Notes under the pieces: model-generated
Seen by the model: the letters and a program-made list of their open reading frames with translations, nothing else
What the model was told of the DNA's origin: nothing
Databases searched by the model: none
From: Fibrobacterota bacterium
GTDB lineage: Bacteria; Fibrobacterota; Chitinivibrionia; Chitinivibrionales; FEN-1185
Assembly: GCA_003165595.1 (NCBI GenBank)
Contig: PLWQ01000004.1
Coordinates: 8,178 to 72,177 of the forward strand
Direction of reading: 5' to 3'
Length of the DNA stretch: 64,000 bases
Shown: positions 16,623 to 24,228 of the stretch, piece by piece
Numbering within the stretch: position 1 is the stretch's first letter
How the letters are laid out: each line of letters starts with the position of its first letter
Position numbers and translations under genes: made by a program

Positions 16623-17414
16623 TTATTCCTTGTGATTCTTAAAGATGTTTGGTCGTGTCCGTCTGATAAGTGAGTCAATGAACTGAAAATAGGGAATTGC
16701 GTTTGCCTCAGCGTGTTTAACTTGCGCAATGCCCTGAATCATCGGTAACGATGCAATTCTCGTAATACTGGTTTCTTCAAATTGCAAACCTTGTTCTGTA
16801 ACCTTCGCGCCGGTTAGGGGTATGCTAATTTCGCTATGAGTTTTTGATGAATCCGCGTGGCTATAAGCATTTCGTAAACATTCACGAATCCTATTTAGTT
16901 CTTTTTTGTCTTCTTTTGTAATGATACCTTGAGTGCAGGCGGCATTGATGTTTTTGTCCATATTGTTTGAATTGTACGCTGCTGTAGATTGAGCGGTCGC
17001 ATTTGTGAGTTTTTCAATAAGATCCTTCCCTTCGGAGCTAAAATTGGCATTTTTGTAAATCAGAGCGATTTTAAGATATTTTTCAATCATGTGGTTGGTT
17101 AAGGTTATCGCAGCCTGACATAAACCGAAGATAATACAAATACAAATTTCATTCCGAAGTGGATTTACTTCTGTATCGCCTTCATAGGAATTCTTGAATA
17201 TTTCGCGGATTACAGGATAATTTGAGAAGATATTCTTCTGCCTGGACTGAATCAGCTCATTAACTTCTGCTAAATATTTTGTTTTTGTATCTTCATCCAT
17301 ATTTTCTTGTTTTTCCTTCGCCCGCTTAGGACGAGCGGGCTTGTCTTCGGGCGCGGCTTTTATTAAAATAGCCTTTGCATTTAAGGGCTTTAACTTCTTT
17401 CTTAATTCCGGCAC
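16623..17414 (-). CDS. HEPN-like protein heading the R-M operon
   Basis: No named family is recognised for this 263-residue, mostly helical protein. The region 80-190 is hydrophobic-helical and ends in RECLRNAYSHAD, where R181-N182...H186 fits the RX4H nuclease motif of HEPN domains. The GTG start at 17414 is uncertain: the first 38 residues are Lys/Pro/Ala-rich. ATG at 17300 (MDEDTKTKYLAEV) is an alternative with AAGGA about 12 bases upstream. It is the first gene of the operon, 5 bases ahead of hsdM. A role as a toxin or sensor is inferred from motif and position only. Confidence 0.62.
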   Translation of the reverse strand: MPELRKKLKPLNAKAILIKAAPEDKPARPKRAKEKQENMDEDTKTKYLAEVNELIQSRQKNIFSNYPVIREIFKNSYEGDTEVNPLRNEICICIIFGLCQAAITLTNHMIEKYLKIALIYKNANFSSEGKDLIEKLTNATAQSTAAYNSNNMDKNINAACTQGIITKEDKKELNRIRECLRNAYSHADSSKTHSEISIPLTGAKVTEQGLQFEETSITRIASLPMIQGIAQVKHAEANAIPYFQFIDSLIRRTRPNIFKNHKE

Positions 17415-17535
17415 CCCCCTGAATTTCTTTGTCTTTTTCCTGCGCCGCCTTTTTCTGTCATTAAACGGGCTGGTCTGGATTTACTCTATTTTCTAGCCGC
17501 CGCCTATCAAGTTCATTGTTTAAATTTATTGACTG

Positions 17536-17765
17536 CAACGTTCCACGCACCGCCGAAGTTGCCGCATTGGCGACATGACGCCGACACGAAGTTGACGGCG
17601 ACGGAGCCATCAAAGCGGCAATTTGGGGCGGCTTTGCGCCCGGCATGCGAGTGTTGTTTGCTGTATGTAAAGCACCTGCCGTCGTTTAATCTGTTTTCGG
17701 CGGCGGTCTTCTGCCTTTTTCTTCTTTGCCTTTTAGCCCCCGTTCTTCTTCTTTTTGGCGGCGGC
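17536..17765 (+). repeat. Island repeat copy B
   Basis: This copy fills the 380-base gap between the R-M operon and the helicase operon. It is in the same orientation as copy A and inverted relative to copy C. Exact or near-exact words shared with copy C include GTTGTTTGC, TATGTAAAGCAC, CGGCGGCGG and AGCCCCCGTTC. A hairpin GGGCG-GCTTTG-CGCCC (17626-17641) sits where copies A and C also have hairpins of different sequence. Just upstream, 17462-17470 (TAAACGGGC) matches a block in copy A (8931-8939) but in a different order. No protein-like frame is convincing here. Confidence 0.7.
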
Positions 17766-17794
17766 ATTCCATTATTTTCTATTCTTAACGGACT

Positions 17795-20170
17795 CTATTC
17801 TTGAGAAATGTAGCCCGCTCGAACCGCGTTACCTAATACAGGGCTTAATTGGGCATCTTTAGAAATCATGATAATTAGTTGATAGCGTGCTCGTGTGAAT
17901 GAAAGGTACATCTCCCGGTATGCTTGTTGTTCAAGGGTTGCAGAAAGTCCACTATGAGGTCCTACATTGGGTGGTAAGATGCCCTTTTCGAGACCTACGC
18001 ATATTACAGCATCATATTCTTGGCCACCAACAGTTTCAGGCCGGGCAATGACAATTATCGGATGGTTTCTTTCAATGGTTTCACCCCTTTTCAGCTGTAT
18101 ATGAACATTGAGTTCGCGGTTACCTTTCATAAAGAACTCCTCAATCTCATTCCAGTATTTGTCCGCATGAACAATAATTGCGATTTGTCTGGTGTTGATT
18201 CTGCGCAATTCCCTTATGACACGAAGGAGCGCCTTTGGCAAGTTGGCTGTTTCCCCCTGATTAATTACCTTTGGCTTAGAAGCCAAAGGATGGTCAGATG
18301 ACGCAAGAGAAAGCGTTCCAGAAGTGAAATCAGGAAACTCAGTCGTGAAAAGATCTGTAGTTCGCTGAATAACGAAAAATGCTAAAGATAGGATTTCTTT
18401 CGTACTACGGTGGACAGTATTAAGCATTTGATTGGAAATGTTCTCAATGCCGAGTCGACCGAATCCTGCAGAAATGGCACCACGAAGCTCTTGGGCCTCA
18501 TCAAGAGCAAGCGCAATAGGAAGGTAAGATTTATCGCCCTTCGTAAGTAGATGAAAAAGTAATCGTTCATTTTCATTAAAGAGCTGCGCTTCGTCAACTA
18601 ATAAGAAATCATATCCACTTCGTTTTCGTTTCATCTCCCAAAGAGGGGTTCGAAAATGCCCAAGAACAGATAATGCAATGTCGTCTGAATCAAGAACCTC
18701 GTATTCTTCAAACATCTGTCGGTTGTATTCAACAAAAACATCGAATACTACGCTACGCTCATTCTGAGTTAGATGCCCATGTAGGCGACTGAGGGGTTTC
18801 TCTGATTCAACGTATCGCTTTCGATTATTAACCAAATCTCTACCTTTAATTGTAACCCCTATTTCTGAGCATATTAAATCCACAAAATGTTCAATTAAAT
18901 CTGGTTTATCGATTACTCGTGGAATTGTTGTCGATTTCTTCTCTTGGTCAACTTCTTCCTTGTCCCATTGATCTATTCTTAACCTCTTCTCGTCTAGCAC
19001 CTTCTTAAGACAATTAGATGCAACTTCCCTTTGGAACAGTTTGGTTTGGTATGCATCCTTATCTATAACTGACGTAGGTGAAGTACCCAATTCTTCTTGA
19101 CAATAATCATATAGCGTCGAAACTCTCAAATGAACTTCAGAGTTTGCTTCAAAATATTTTGCTGCGTCAAGAGTCCTAAAGCGCCCAATCACCGTATTCA
19201 CCATCTCGTTATTGTGCGAAATATAGAGAATCCTCCTCTGAGTCCTCTCTGCATCTGCCTTCGATAGGAGCCTCATTGTTAGGAGTTGCATAATGAGTGT
19301 TTTGCCTGATCCTGCTGCTCCCATAATTCGGAGTGGCTGCTTAAAGATTATATCAGATTCGGCAATCGCCCGCTGTTCTTGAGTTAAGGGAGAGGCGTCA
19401 GCCAGCCAGTGTTTAAAGTCCCAATCCGTTGTCATATAATCATTGGGTGATTGGGCATGAATCTCCTCAAGAGTTGGCAAAACAGAAATCAGGCTCTCTT
19501 CAGATTCTCTTGTTGCGGATTCGGGAGCAAATCTGTCTCGTATGCCCGTAAATAATTTGGTGTCAAGCGCTGGCCTTCTTAGTGATTGACTGAGAAGGTC
19601 ATGTGAATATTGAATCAACGTGGGCAGAATATCTCCCACAGAGGTTACAAGATCATGCAATCCATCCTTTGTGCCATTCCATGGGCCAACACATAGGATT
19701 GAACGTGACTCAAATCCTGCCTCTGACTTGAATAACCCCTCCTTATAACCAATACTGAATTGACGTGCTTTTTCCCCACGTCCAGCAAGGCAGCAGCTAA
19801 TATTGTCCTTTAGGGACCTGTGAATAATTGATTCGGGGAGCAAAAGGCCTTGGAGCCTTTGACTGATAACGAAGATGCACCTCTCAAAAACTTCTTGAGA
19901 TATTTCTTTCTGGGAAAACAGGCCTATCTGTGGGTCCAAGGAAATATGACCCCATTCTTCTATCCCAGTGGAGGATAAGTAGTCAGTGTTCCAAATTGCG
20001 AGGATCTGATTCTTATATGATGCAATGCGCAAGGCTCCTATTGCTAAAATAGAATCCTTGAGATTCGATACCTGCAACAATTTGGGCAATTCAGAAAATA
20101 AGGAATTGTGATACGACGGAGTACGAAGAAGCCATTCAGCAGTCTTCTGTGTAATGCTCAAGTATTTCAT
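17795..20170 (-). CDS. UvrD/Rep-like superfamily I helicase with unique N-terminal domain
   Basis: The 791-residue protein has about 250 N-terminal residues of unknown fold, then a UvrD-type motor. Q-motif LTQEQRAIA lies at 262-270, Walker A GAAGSGKT at 284-291 and Walker B LLVDEAQL at 523-530. A late ETVGGQEYDAVICVG and MYLSFTRARYQL form motifs V and VI. It lacks RecB-type nuclease motifs. It is the second gene of a two-gene cassette, starting two bases after its partner's stop. This resembles phage-defence pairs that join a SF1 helicase to an unknown effector, but no named system is recognised. Confidence 0.85.
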   Translation of the reverse strand: MKYLSITQKTAEWLLRTPSYHNSLFSELPKLLQVSNLKDSILAIGALRIASYKNQILAIWNTDYLSSTGIEEWGHISLDPQIGLFSQKEISQEVFERCIFVISQRLQGLLLPESIIHRSLKDNISCCLAGRGEKARQFSIGYKEGLFKSEAGFESRSILCVGPWNGTKDGLHDLVTSVGDILPTLIQYSHDLLSQSLRRPALDTKLFTGIRDRFAPESATRESEESLISVLPTLEEIHAQSPNDYMTTDWDFKHWLADASPLTQEQRAIAESDIIFKQPLRIMGAAGSGKTLIMQLLTMRLLSKADAERTQRRILYISHNNEMVNTVIGRFRTLDAAKYFEANSEVHLRVSTLYDYCQEELGTSPTSVIDKDAYQTKLFQREVASNCLKKVLDEKRLRIDQWDKEEVDQEKKSTTIPRVIDKPDLIEHFVDLICSEIGVTIKGRDLVNNRKRYVESEKPLSRLHGHLTQNERSVVFDVFVEYNRQMFEEYEVLDSDDIALSVLGHFRTPLWEMKRKRSGYDFLLVDEAQLFNENERLLFHLLTKGDKSYLPIALALDEAQELRGAISAGFGRLGIENISNQMLNTVHRSTKEILSLAFFVIQRTTDLFTTEFPDFTSGTLSLASSDHPLASKPKVINQGETANLPKALLRVIRELRRINTRQIAIIVHADKYWNEIEEFFMKGNRELNVHIQLKRGETIERNHPIIVIARPETVGGQEYDAVICVGLEKGILPPNVGPHSGLSATLEQQAYREMYLSFTRARYQLIIMISKDAQLSPVLGNAVRAGYISQE

Positions 20171-20172
20171 AA

Positions 20173-21048
20173 TTATTTTCCTCCCGTAATATTGGAAATG
20201 AATCTGGATATAGTATCGTCAGAAAAGTCTGGTGAACCGATTCGTGCATAAAGACAAATAAATCTTGTTAGCAGGTCATGCATGAAATGCGATTCAATTA
20301 CAAGAACTTTTAAAGGCCTATTCTTCGCAAATTCCCTTGCTGTTAGGAAATGAATTGAAAGCGAGTCTATCTGAGCTGCCCAATCTGTTATGTGAATATC
20401 CTGAGCAGAGTTGAACACCTCAATTGGAGCAGTTAAAGGATATCTAAATAGCACGAGCGAAGGCTCCTTGATAACGGACCACTCTACAGGATTGTTATCT
20501 GGAGGCAGGAAATGTATATCATTGGCAAAGCTGTTACGAACAATCCTTTGGAGGATTCTATCAATATTCTTACCAAAAAATACGGATAGACTTTGCATAT
20601 CCGCACTTGAAGATGTTCCAGACATCATGCTAGATAAATGGTTAAGACCTGATCGAATCCGTACCGTCAGATTACTGTTTTTTATGGTTTCCAGCTTTGA
20701 TATTTCATCTGCCAATCTGGCCACATCAGGCGCTGTTGGAAACTCGTTAGAAGGGACCAGTTCCTTTCCTTGAATAAAATTTACTGATTCTAATAAACCA
20801 AGCATGGTGCTTCGCAGTTCAGAGTAGAAACAGCGCGTTAATAGCCAATTACGTATAGGGATTATTGGCAAATAGGTAAGTGATTCAACTTTATCATTTG
20901 CAAGATCACACGCAGGGGTTATTATAAGTCCTGGAGCAGTATCGCATTTAAGCAAGCCATAGGTTGGCAAATTAGACCATATATCGCCATTTCTGTGAAA
21001 TAGAGATGGACTTGTGTCGTAAAAGCGGGTTGGACCTGCAAGCGCCAT
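20173..21048 (-). CDS. Uncharacterised partner of the UvrD-like helicase
   Basis: This 291-residue protein has no recognised family. The most distinctive part is near the N-terminus: GDIWSNLPTYGLL, then LIITPACDLANDK (C47, D48), predicted beta-rich and followed by a helical body. It has no signal peptide or membrane segment. It is the first gene of the two-gene operon and ends two bases before the helicase start, so the two proteins very likely function together. The TPxCDLA block resembles a conserved motif and could be a metal or catalytic site. Confidence 0.7.
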   Translation of the reverse strand: MALAGPTRFYDTSPSLFHRNGDIWSNLPTYGLLKCDTAPGLIITPACDLANDKVESLTYLPIIPIRNWLLTRCFYSELRSTMLGLLESVNFIQGKELVPSNEFPTAPDVARLADEISKLETIKNSNLTVRIRSGLNHLSSMMSGTSSSADMQSLSVFFGKNIDRILQRIVRNSFANDIHFLPPDNNPVEWSVIKEPSLVLFRYPLTAPIEVFNSAQDIHITDWAAQIDSLSIHFLTAREFAKNRPLKVLVIESHFMHDLLTRFICLYARIGSPDFSDDTISRFISNITGGK

Positions 21049-21088
21049 AGTTACCCCTATTGTGCATTTTATTCTGTATTGATTGCTT

Positions 21089-21250
21089 CGTCGCCGCCTC
21101 TTTGTTTTGAACGGGGGCTGTCTTTATCTTTAATATGCTTTGTGTCTTCCCGCCGCCGACTATAGTTTCATTGTGCTTTACATATTGCAAACAACTACCC
21201 GCATGATGTACTCTCAAAAACTCCCCAAAGCATATATCCTTATATGCTTT
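21089..21250 (-). repeat. Island repeat copy C (inverted)
   Basis: Read on the minus strand, this segment repeats the right half of copy B: a hairpin, GTTGTTTGC, TATGTAAAGCAC, CGGCGGCGG, AGCCCCCGTTC and GGCGGCG in the same order and similar spacing. Its hairpin (21227-21250) has perfect 10-base arms AAAGCATATA/TATATGCTTT around TCCT. Copies B and C form inverted flanks of the helicase cassette. Confidence 0.7.
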
Positions 21251-21290
21251 TCCAGCGTAGGCGGGTTCAAAAAGCATCTACTAGTATATA

Positions 21291-21680
21291 TTAACCCGTT
21301 TTTTCCTCAAATTTCACCACCCGCTCGCCGATCCCCAGCATTTTTACTTTATCGAGGTCGACTTTCCAAAGCCTTCTGTTACTGTAATACTGACCGCCTG
21401 CAATCTTGATTTTGTCCTTAAGGTCTTTTTCATGCCAGCCGATCCTTACGAAAGCGCCGGAGCCCGGTTTGGGTTTGGATTTCCAGGGAACTTCTTCGAC
21501 TATCAGTTCGACCGTTTTGTACCGTTTCCGGCTAGCTGTGTCATAGCGGTAGCGGACGCACACCAGTTTGTCGCCGTAGTAGGACACGAGTTTTTTCGTG
21601 CCGCGGTCGCCTGGTTTAAGTTTGAGTTTGACTTTCACGGAATCCCGTCTGTCGGTCTTCAGGGTATGCTCACAAATCAA
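21291..21680 (-). CDS. Hypothetical protein, 129 residues
   Basis: The product is basic and rich in beta-prone segments (KLKLKPGDRGTKKLVSYYGD, LVCVRYRYDTASRKRYKTVEL). It ends in a glycine/lysine-rich part (AGGQYYSNRRLWKVDLDKVKMLG). The real start may be GTG near 21638 (VKVKLKLKPG). Proteins of this style recur as orphans near mobile or defence genes, but I do not recognise a named family. It ends within the AT-rich island, next to repeat copy C. Confidence 0.55.
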   Translation of the reverse strand: MICEHTLKTDRRDSVKVKLKLKPGDRGTKKLVSYYGDKLVCVRYRYDTASRKRYKTVELIVEEVPWKSKPKPGSGAFVRIGWHEKDLKDKIKIAGGQYYSNRRLWKVDLDKVKMLGIGERVVKFEEKTG

Positions 21681-22117
21681 TTATTGGCATTCCCTCCCAT
21701 TGGGTGGTGATCGGCGCCAACCCCCCAGGGCGTCCCCGCTTTCCCGCCTCCATACATCTATAAATCAATTTCCGCCATCCCGCAAGGCAAGAAAAGACCC
21801 GCTCACTCTGTGGAGAGAGCTGTTCCCCTCTCTCTTCAGGTGAGGGGGCGGGGGAGAGGTTGGAGATGGAGGGGTCGCAATAAGCTTGGCCGGGGAACGC
21901 CGGGTTTGCACGGCGAATCTTTACTGTCAACTGTCAACTTTTGACTTTCAACTCTCTCCGTGTCTTCGTGGTGAGTCTTCTCTTCTTTGCGCCCTTTGCG
22001 GTGAGTCTTCTCTTGTTTTCTCTGTGTTCTCTGTGTCTCTGTGGTGAATCTTCTTTGCGTTATCTTCGCGTGCTTCGACGGGCTCAGCACAGGCCTTTGC
22101 GGTGAATCTTCCTGCCG
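21681..22117. repeat. Low-complexity intergenic repeats
   Basis: This 437-base gap holds no convincing gene. At 21970-22112 the word GGTGARTCTTC occurs four times, separated by CTCTGTGT-, TTTGCG- and CTTCGTG-rich words. This is the pattern of dispersed boilerplate repeats found between genes in many environmental bacterial genomes. Just before it, 21923-21951 contains tandem TGTCAACT/TTTGACTTTC words like those at 59993-60021. Confidence 0.6.
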
Positions 22118-22588
22118 TCAAGGATACGGAAATCGCATTCCGATCATCTCTACTCCATCCTTGTCTTCAAAATCTATTCTGCTCCTGTGCTGTTCTATAA
22201 TTGACTGCGCCCTTAAGGAGTAATTCCGCGGTCTTCCGAACGGGCTGGCTTGCTCCCCGCCATGCGCTAAAGGCCGGTCGTACGAGATGGCGATGCGGAG
22301 ATCGTGCATGTCGGACCACGAAAGCGATAATGTTATGCGGTTTTTTAGAGCGCGTTTTGAAGCCTGGTCCAGGAGCGACAAAAGAGCCTCGCGAAGCAGG
22401 GAGTCGTCAACCCAGACTTTGCATTTGTCGTCGATACCCGGAGCATGCAGGGTAATCCGGCTCGATGGGGAAGATGCCTTGCGATTGCATTCTTCCACGG
22501 CTTCCGCGCATATCGGCAATACCGGCTGTTTTTTTAGTTTCACGGCGACAGCCCCGTCGTTTCTTCCGGCGTTTTTGCGTGCGTTCAT
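22118..22588 (-). CDS. Degenerate stand-alone histidine-kinase ATPase (GHKL) domain
   Basis: The 156-residue product resembles the C-terminal ATPase half of a histidine kinase. VDDSLLREALLSLLDQAS is the N-box position (normally with Asn), then ITLSLSWSDMHDLRIAISYDRP as the central strands. GRPRNYSLRAQSIIEQHRSRIDFEDKDG replaces the usual GLGL-x-I-V lid and final strands. The N-box Asn and G-boxes are not preserved, so ATP binding is doubtful. No HisKA or sensor domain is present. It may be a relic or an adaptor that mimics a kinase. Confidence 0.55.
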   Translation of the reverse strand: MNARKNAGRNDGAVAVKLKKQPVLPICAEAVEECNRKASSPSSRITLHAPGIDDKCKVWVDDSLLREALLSLLDQASKRALKNRITLSLSWSDMHDLRIAISYDRPLAHGGEQASPFGRPRNYSLRAQSIIEQHRSRIDFEDKDGVEMIGMRFPYP

Positions 22589-22673
22589 GGCAATTCACCC
22601 ATCATTGCGGAGATCCTTTACATAAGTGTAACGATGTGGCGCGTCGTCTGCGCCGCCCGAGGTTTATAAGGGG

Positions 22674-22934
22674 TTATGCGTGTGCTTCCAGGCATCCGCA
22701 CGGTGTTCCATTACCCCTGGGAATGCTGGCAGCAGGTCGGGCCCGGCGGCTGTTCTCATCCTCGGCGTGGACAATCGTGCCGTTGTACATCCTGGCGTAG
22801 TGCTTCGCCATTGTCCAGCTCAACTTGGAAGGGGTGACGCCGAAGCGCTCCCGGTCCGGCTGCACAATAACAAGCCAGCAGACTCTGTCGAATATCTTGT
22901 CGAAAAAATATCTGATTGAGTTTATCATCGGCAT
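22674..22934 (-). CDS. Small uncharacterised protein, 86 residues
   Basis: ATG 22934 is preceded at ideal distance by GGAGG (GGAGGGATACCATG), which supports translation and decides the start against the longer frame. The product begins MPMINSIRYFFDKIFDRVCW, then VQPDRERFGVTPSKLSWTMAKHYARMYNG. It has no transmembrane segment or known motif. It is the third in a run of small minus-strand genes downstream of a MarR-type operator. Confidence 0.55.
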   Translation of the reverse strand: MPMINSIRYFFDKIFDRVCWLVIVQPDRERFGVTPSKLSWTMAKHYARMYNGTIVHAEDENSRRARPAASIPRGNGTPCGCLEAHA

Positions 22935-22969
22935 GGTATCCCTCCAAATGCTATTTGCAAATGGTGGTT

Positions 22970-23188
22970 TTACTTCTTTTTCGGTTCCGCCACGTTCCCG
23001 TACCGCAATGTCCAGCAATCCTCCCACCACAAACATGCATAGCGTGCGCAGTTCCCTACGCCTGTTCCAAAACAGGGCGTGTTGCCTTCTTTGATCTGGA
23101 TTGCGCGGATGAGTTCCGGCTTTGTAAGGTTTGGTGCATTGACAATGCCTTTCTTCTTTGCATTCCAAATGACCTTTGACAGCTTCAT
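22970..23188 (-). CDS. Small SAP-like, Cys-rich protein
   Basis: The 72-residue protein starts MKLSKVIWNAKKKGI and continues with LTKPELIRAIQIKEGN, the helix-turn-helix pattern of a SAP-type DNA-binding motif. A short Cys cluster (C39, C47, C52, C58 in PCFGT..NCARYACLWWEDCW) could bind metal. ATG 23188 is preferred because it begins the SAP motif; an upstream ATG at 23221 adds 11 unlikely residues. Similar small proteins occur in Deltaproteobacteria. It lies between two other small genes on the same strand. Confidence 0.65.
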   Translation of the reverse strand: MKLSKVIWNAKKKGIVNAPNLTKPELIRAIQIKEGNTPCFGTGVGNCARYACLWWEDCWTLRYGNVAEPKKK

Positions 23189-23208
23189 GGGGTTTCCCCG
23201 TGTTGGCG

Positions 23209-23538
23209 TTATGAAGGACAATGGTGACCATCCGGTTTGTTGGAAAGGTTGCGTGCACCGATAAATTCCTCCAAGTGCTTTTTCCGGGAAACACGAGGAA
23301 ACTGTCGCTTTCCGATGCGCCGCCCCGGCTGCCGGGACTTGTTGCTTGCGAAATGCGGTACCGATGCGGCCGGTTTCACCATACCCTGGCCTGCCCCGTC
23401 AATCGTACCAGGTTCCTCTTGAACTCGCGCTTTTACCATTTCTCTTCCACAGCAGAACACAGGGTACTTGGGCTGCTGCGAAAAAAACTTCCTGGGGTGC
23501 CCGCTCGTCACGGAGCACTCATAGACTATTTCAAACAT
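23209..23538 (-). CDS. Small Cys-containing protein, first gene after MarR operator
   Basis: ATG 23538 has GGAGG four bases upstream, fixing the start. The first 40 residues (MFEIVYECSVTSGHPRKF, then PVFCCGREMVK) look like a minimal zinc-binding unit: C8, H14, and C29-C30 in a CCGR-x-M knuckle. The remaining 70 residues are basic and possibly disordered. An operator palindrome lies 49-68 bases upstream, so it is probably controlled by the neighbouring MarR protein. Exact function is unknown. Confidence 0.6.
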   Translation of the reverse strand: MFEIVYECSVTSGHPRKFFSQQPKYPVFCCGREMVKARVQEEPGTIDGAGQGMVKPAASVPHFASNKSRQPGRRIGKRQFPRVSRKKHLEEFIGARNLSNKPDGHHCPS

Positions 23539-23586
23539 TGTGCCTCCACGGCGCCCTGTTTTGCCGCATTCGCCCTCTCGGCTAAA

Positions 23587-23606
23587 CATGTTGACCCATC
23601 AACATG
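23587..23606. promoter_or_regulatory. Palindromic operator, site 2 (probable MarR target)
   Basis: CATGTTGA and TCAACATG form perfect 8-base arms around CCCA. The same TGTTGA/TCAACA half-site occurs upstream of the marR gene. The site is in the gap between marR and the small-gene run, in promoter position for ATG 23538. Confidence 0.72.
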
Positions 23607-23636
23607 CAGCCGAAAAAAAGTCCATTATCCCGGTTC

Positions 23637-24101
23637 CTACCGCTGGCAATTTGTCGCTCCAAGGTGCAGGCACCTGACGGTTGATTTCTCGACAACGCCA
23701 AGAAATGCGCGCATTTCGTCCGCGGGAATTCCGTGGAAGACTTCTTTTTCCAGAGCCATCACATAATTCATGATTCTTTCGGAAAGCTCCCGCGCCTGTG
23801 GGGTTGAGAATACCAGCCGCTTTCTTCTATCGCGGGGGTCGTTTCGGAATTTGATGAGCCCGCGCACCTCAAGAGCGCGCAAGCCGCGCAGGATGCCTGC
23901 CCGGTGCTGGCGGCCTATGCGCGCGATTTCCTGCATTGAGCTGCCCTCATGCTGAATGGCGGCCATCAACAGAGGAAATTGCTCGTACGAGATCGGTGAT
24001 TTGTCGAAAAGCAGTCGCTGGTTGATGAGCTCGGCGAAGTGCTTCAGCATCTTCCTTACCATCGGTATCGTTGAGTGCTGATACTGCTCAAGGTGTTTCA
24101 T
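23637..24101 (-). CDS. MarR-family transcriptional regulator
   Basis: MarR proteins are dimeric winged-helix repressors that respond to small ligands. The 154-residue protein starts at ATG 24101 (MKHLEQYQHST); the longer frame adds residues without homology. The core shows EQFPLLMAAIQHEGSSMQEIARIGRQHRAG.., the recognition helix region, then the wing LIKFRNDPRDRRKRLVFST with the family's D-x-R-D-x-R-K pattern. A TGTTGAC palindrome lies 25 bases upstream of the start and a matching one lies downstream before the small-gene run. Autoregulation plus control of the small genes is inferred. Confidence 0.88.
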   Translation of the reverse strand: MKHLEQYQHSTIPMVRKMLKHFAELINQRLLFDKSPISYEQFPLLMAAIQHEGSSMQEIARIGRQHRAGILRGLRALEVRGLIKFRNDPRDRRKRLVFSTPQARELSERIMNYVMALEKEVFHGIPADEMRAFLGVVEKSTVRCLHLGATNCQR

Positions 24102-24125
24102 ACGCCGCTGAATATACAACAGGTT

Positions 24126-24141
24126 TGTTGACGTGTCAACA
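24126..24141. promoter_or_regulatory. Palindromic operator, site 1 (marR promoter)
   Basis: TGTTGAC and GTCAACA are perfect 7-base arms around GT, placed 25 bases upstream of the marR start. The half-site equals that of site 2 at 23587-23606, though the spacer differs (2 versus 4 bases). Confidence 0.72.
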
Positions 24142-24228
24142 TATAGATGCTGTTTCGCCGGATCAAAAGGCGGGCAGCTTGCGCTGGTAAAGGCCGTTTT
24201 TGCGTTGTGAAACAGGAAGATAGGTTTG

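Noticed and set aside
8844-21250. Integron with attC sites
   Set aside because: The repeats have hairpins and conserved blocks, but I could not place matched GTTRRRY/RYYYAAC ends. One copy is inverted and no integrase gene is in the window, so the call is left at unknown repeat.
21970-22112. CRISPR array
   Set aside because: The recurring GGTGARTCTTC words are short, unevenly spaced and part of low-complexity text; there are no equal-length spacers or cas genes.
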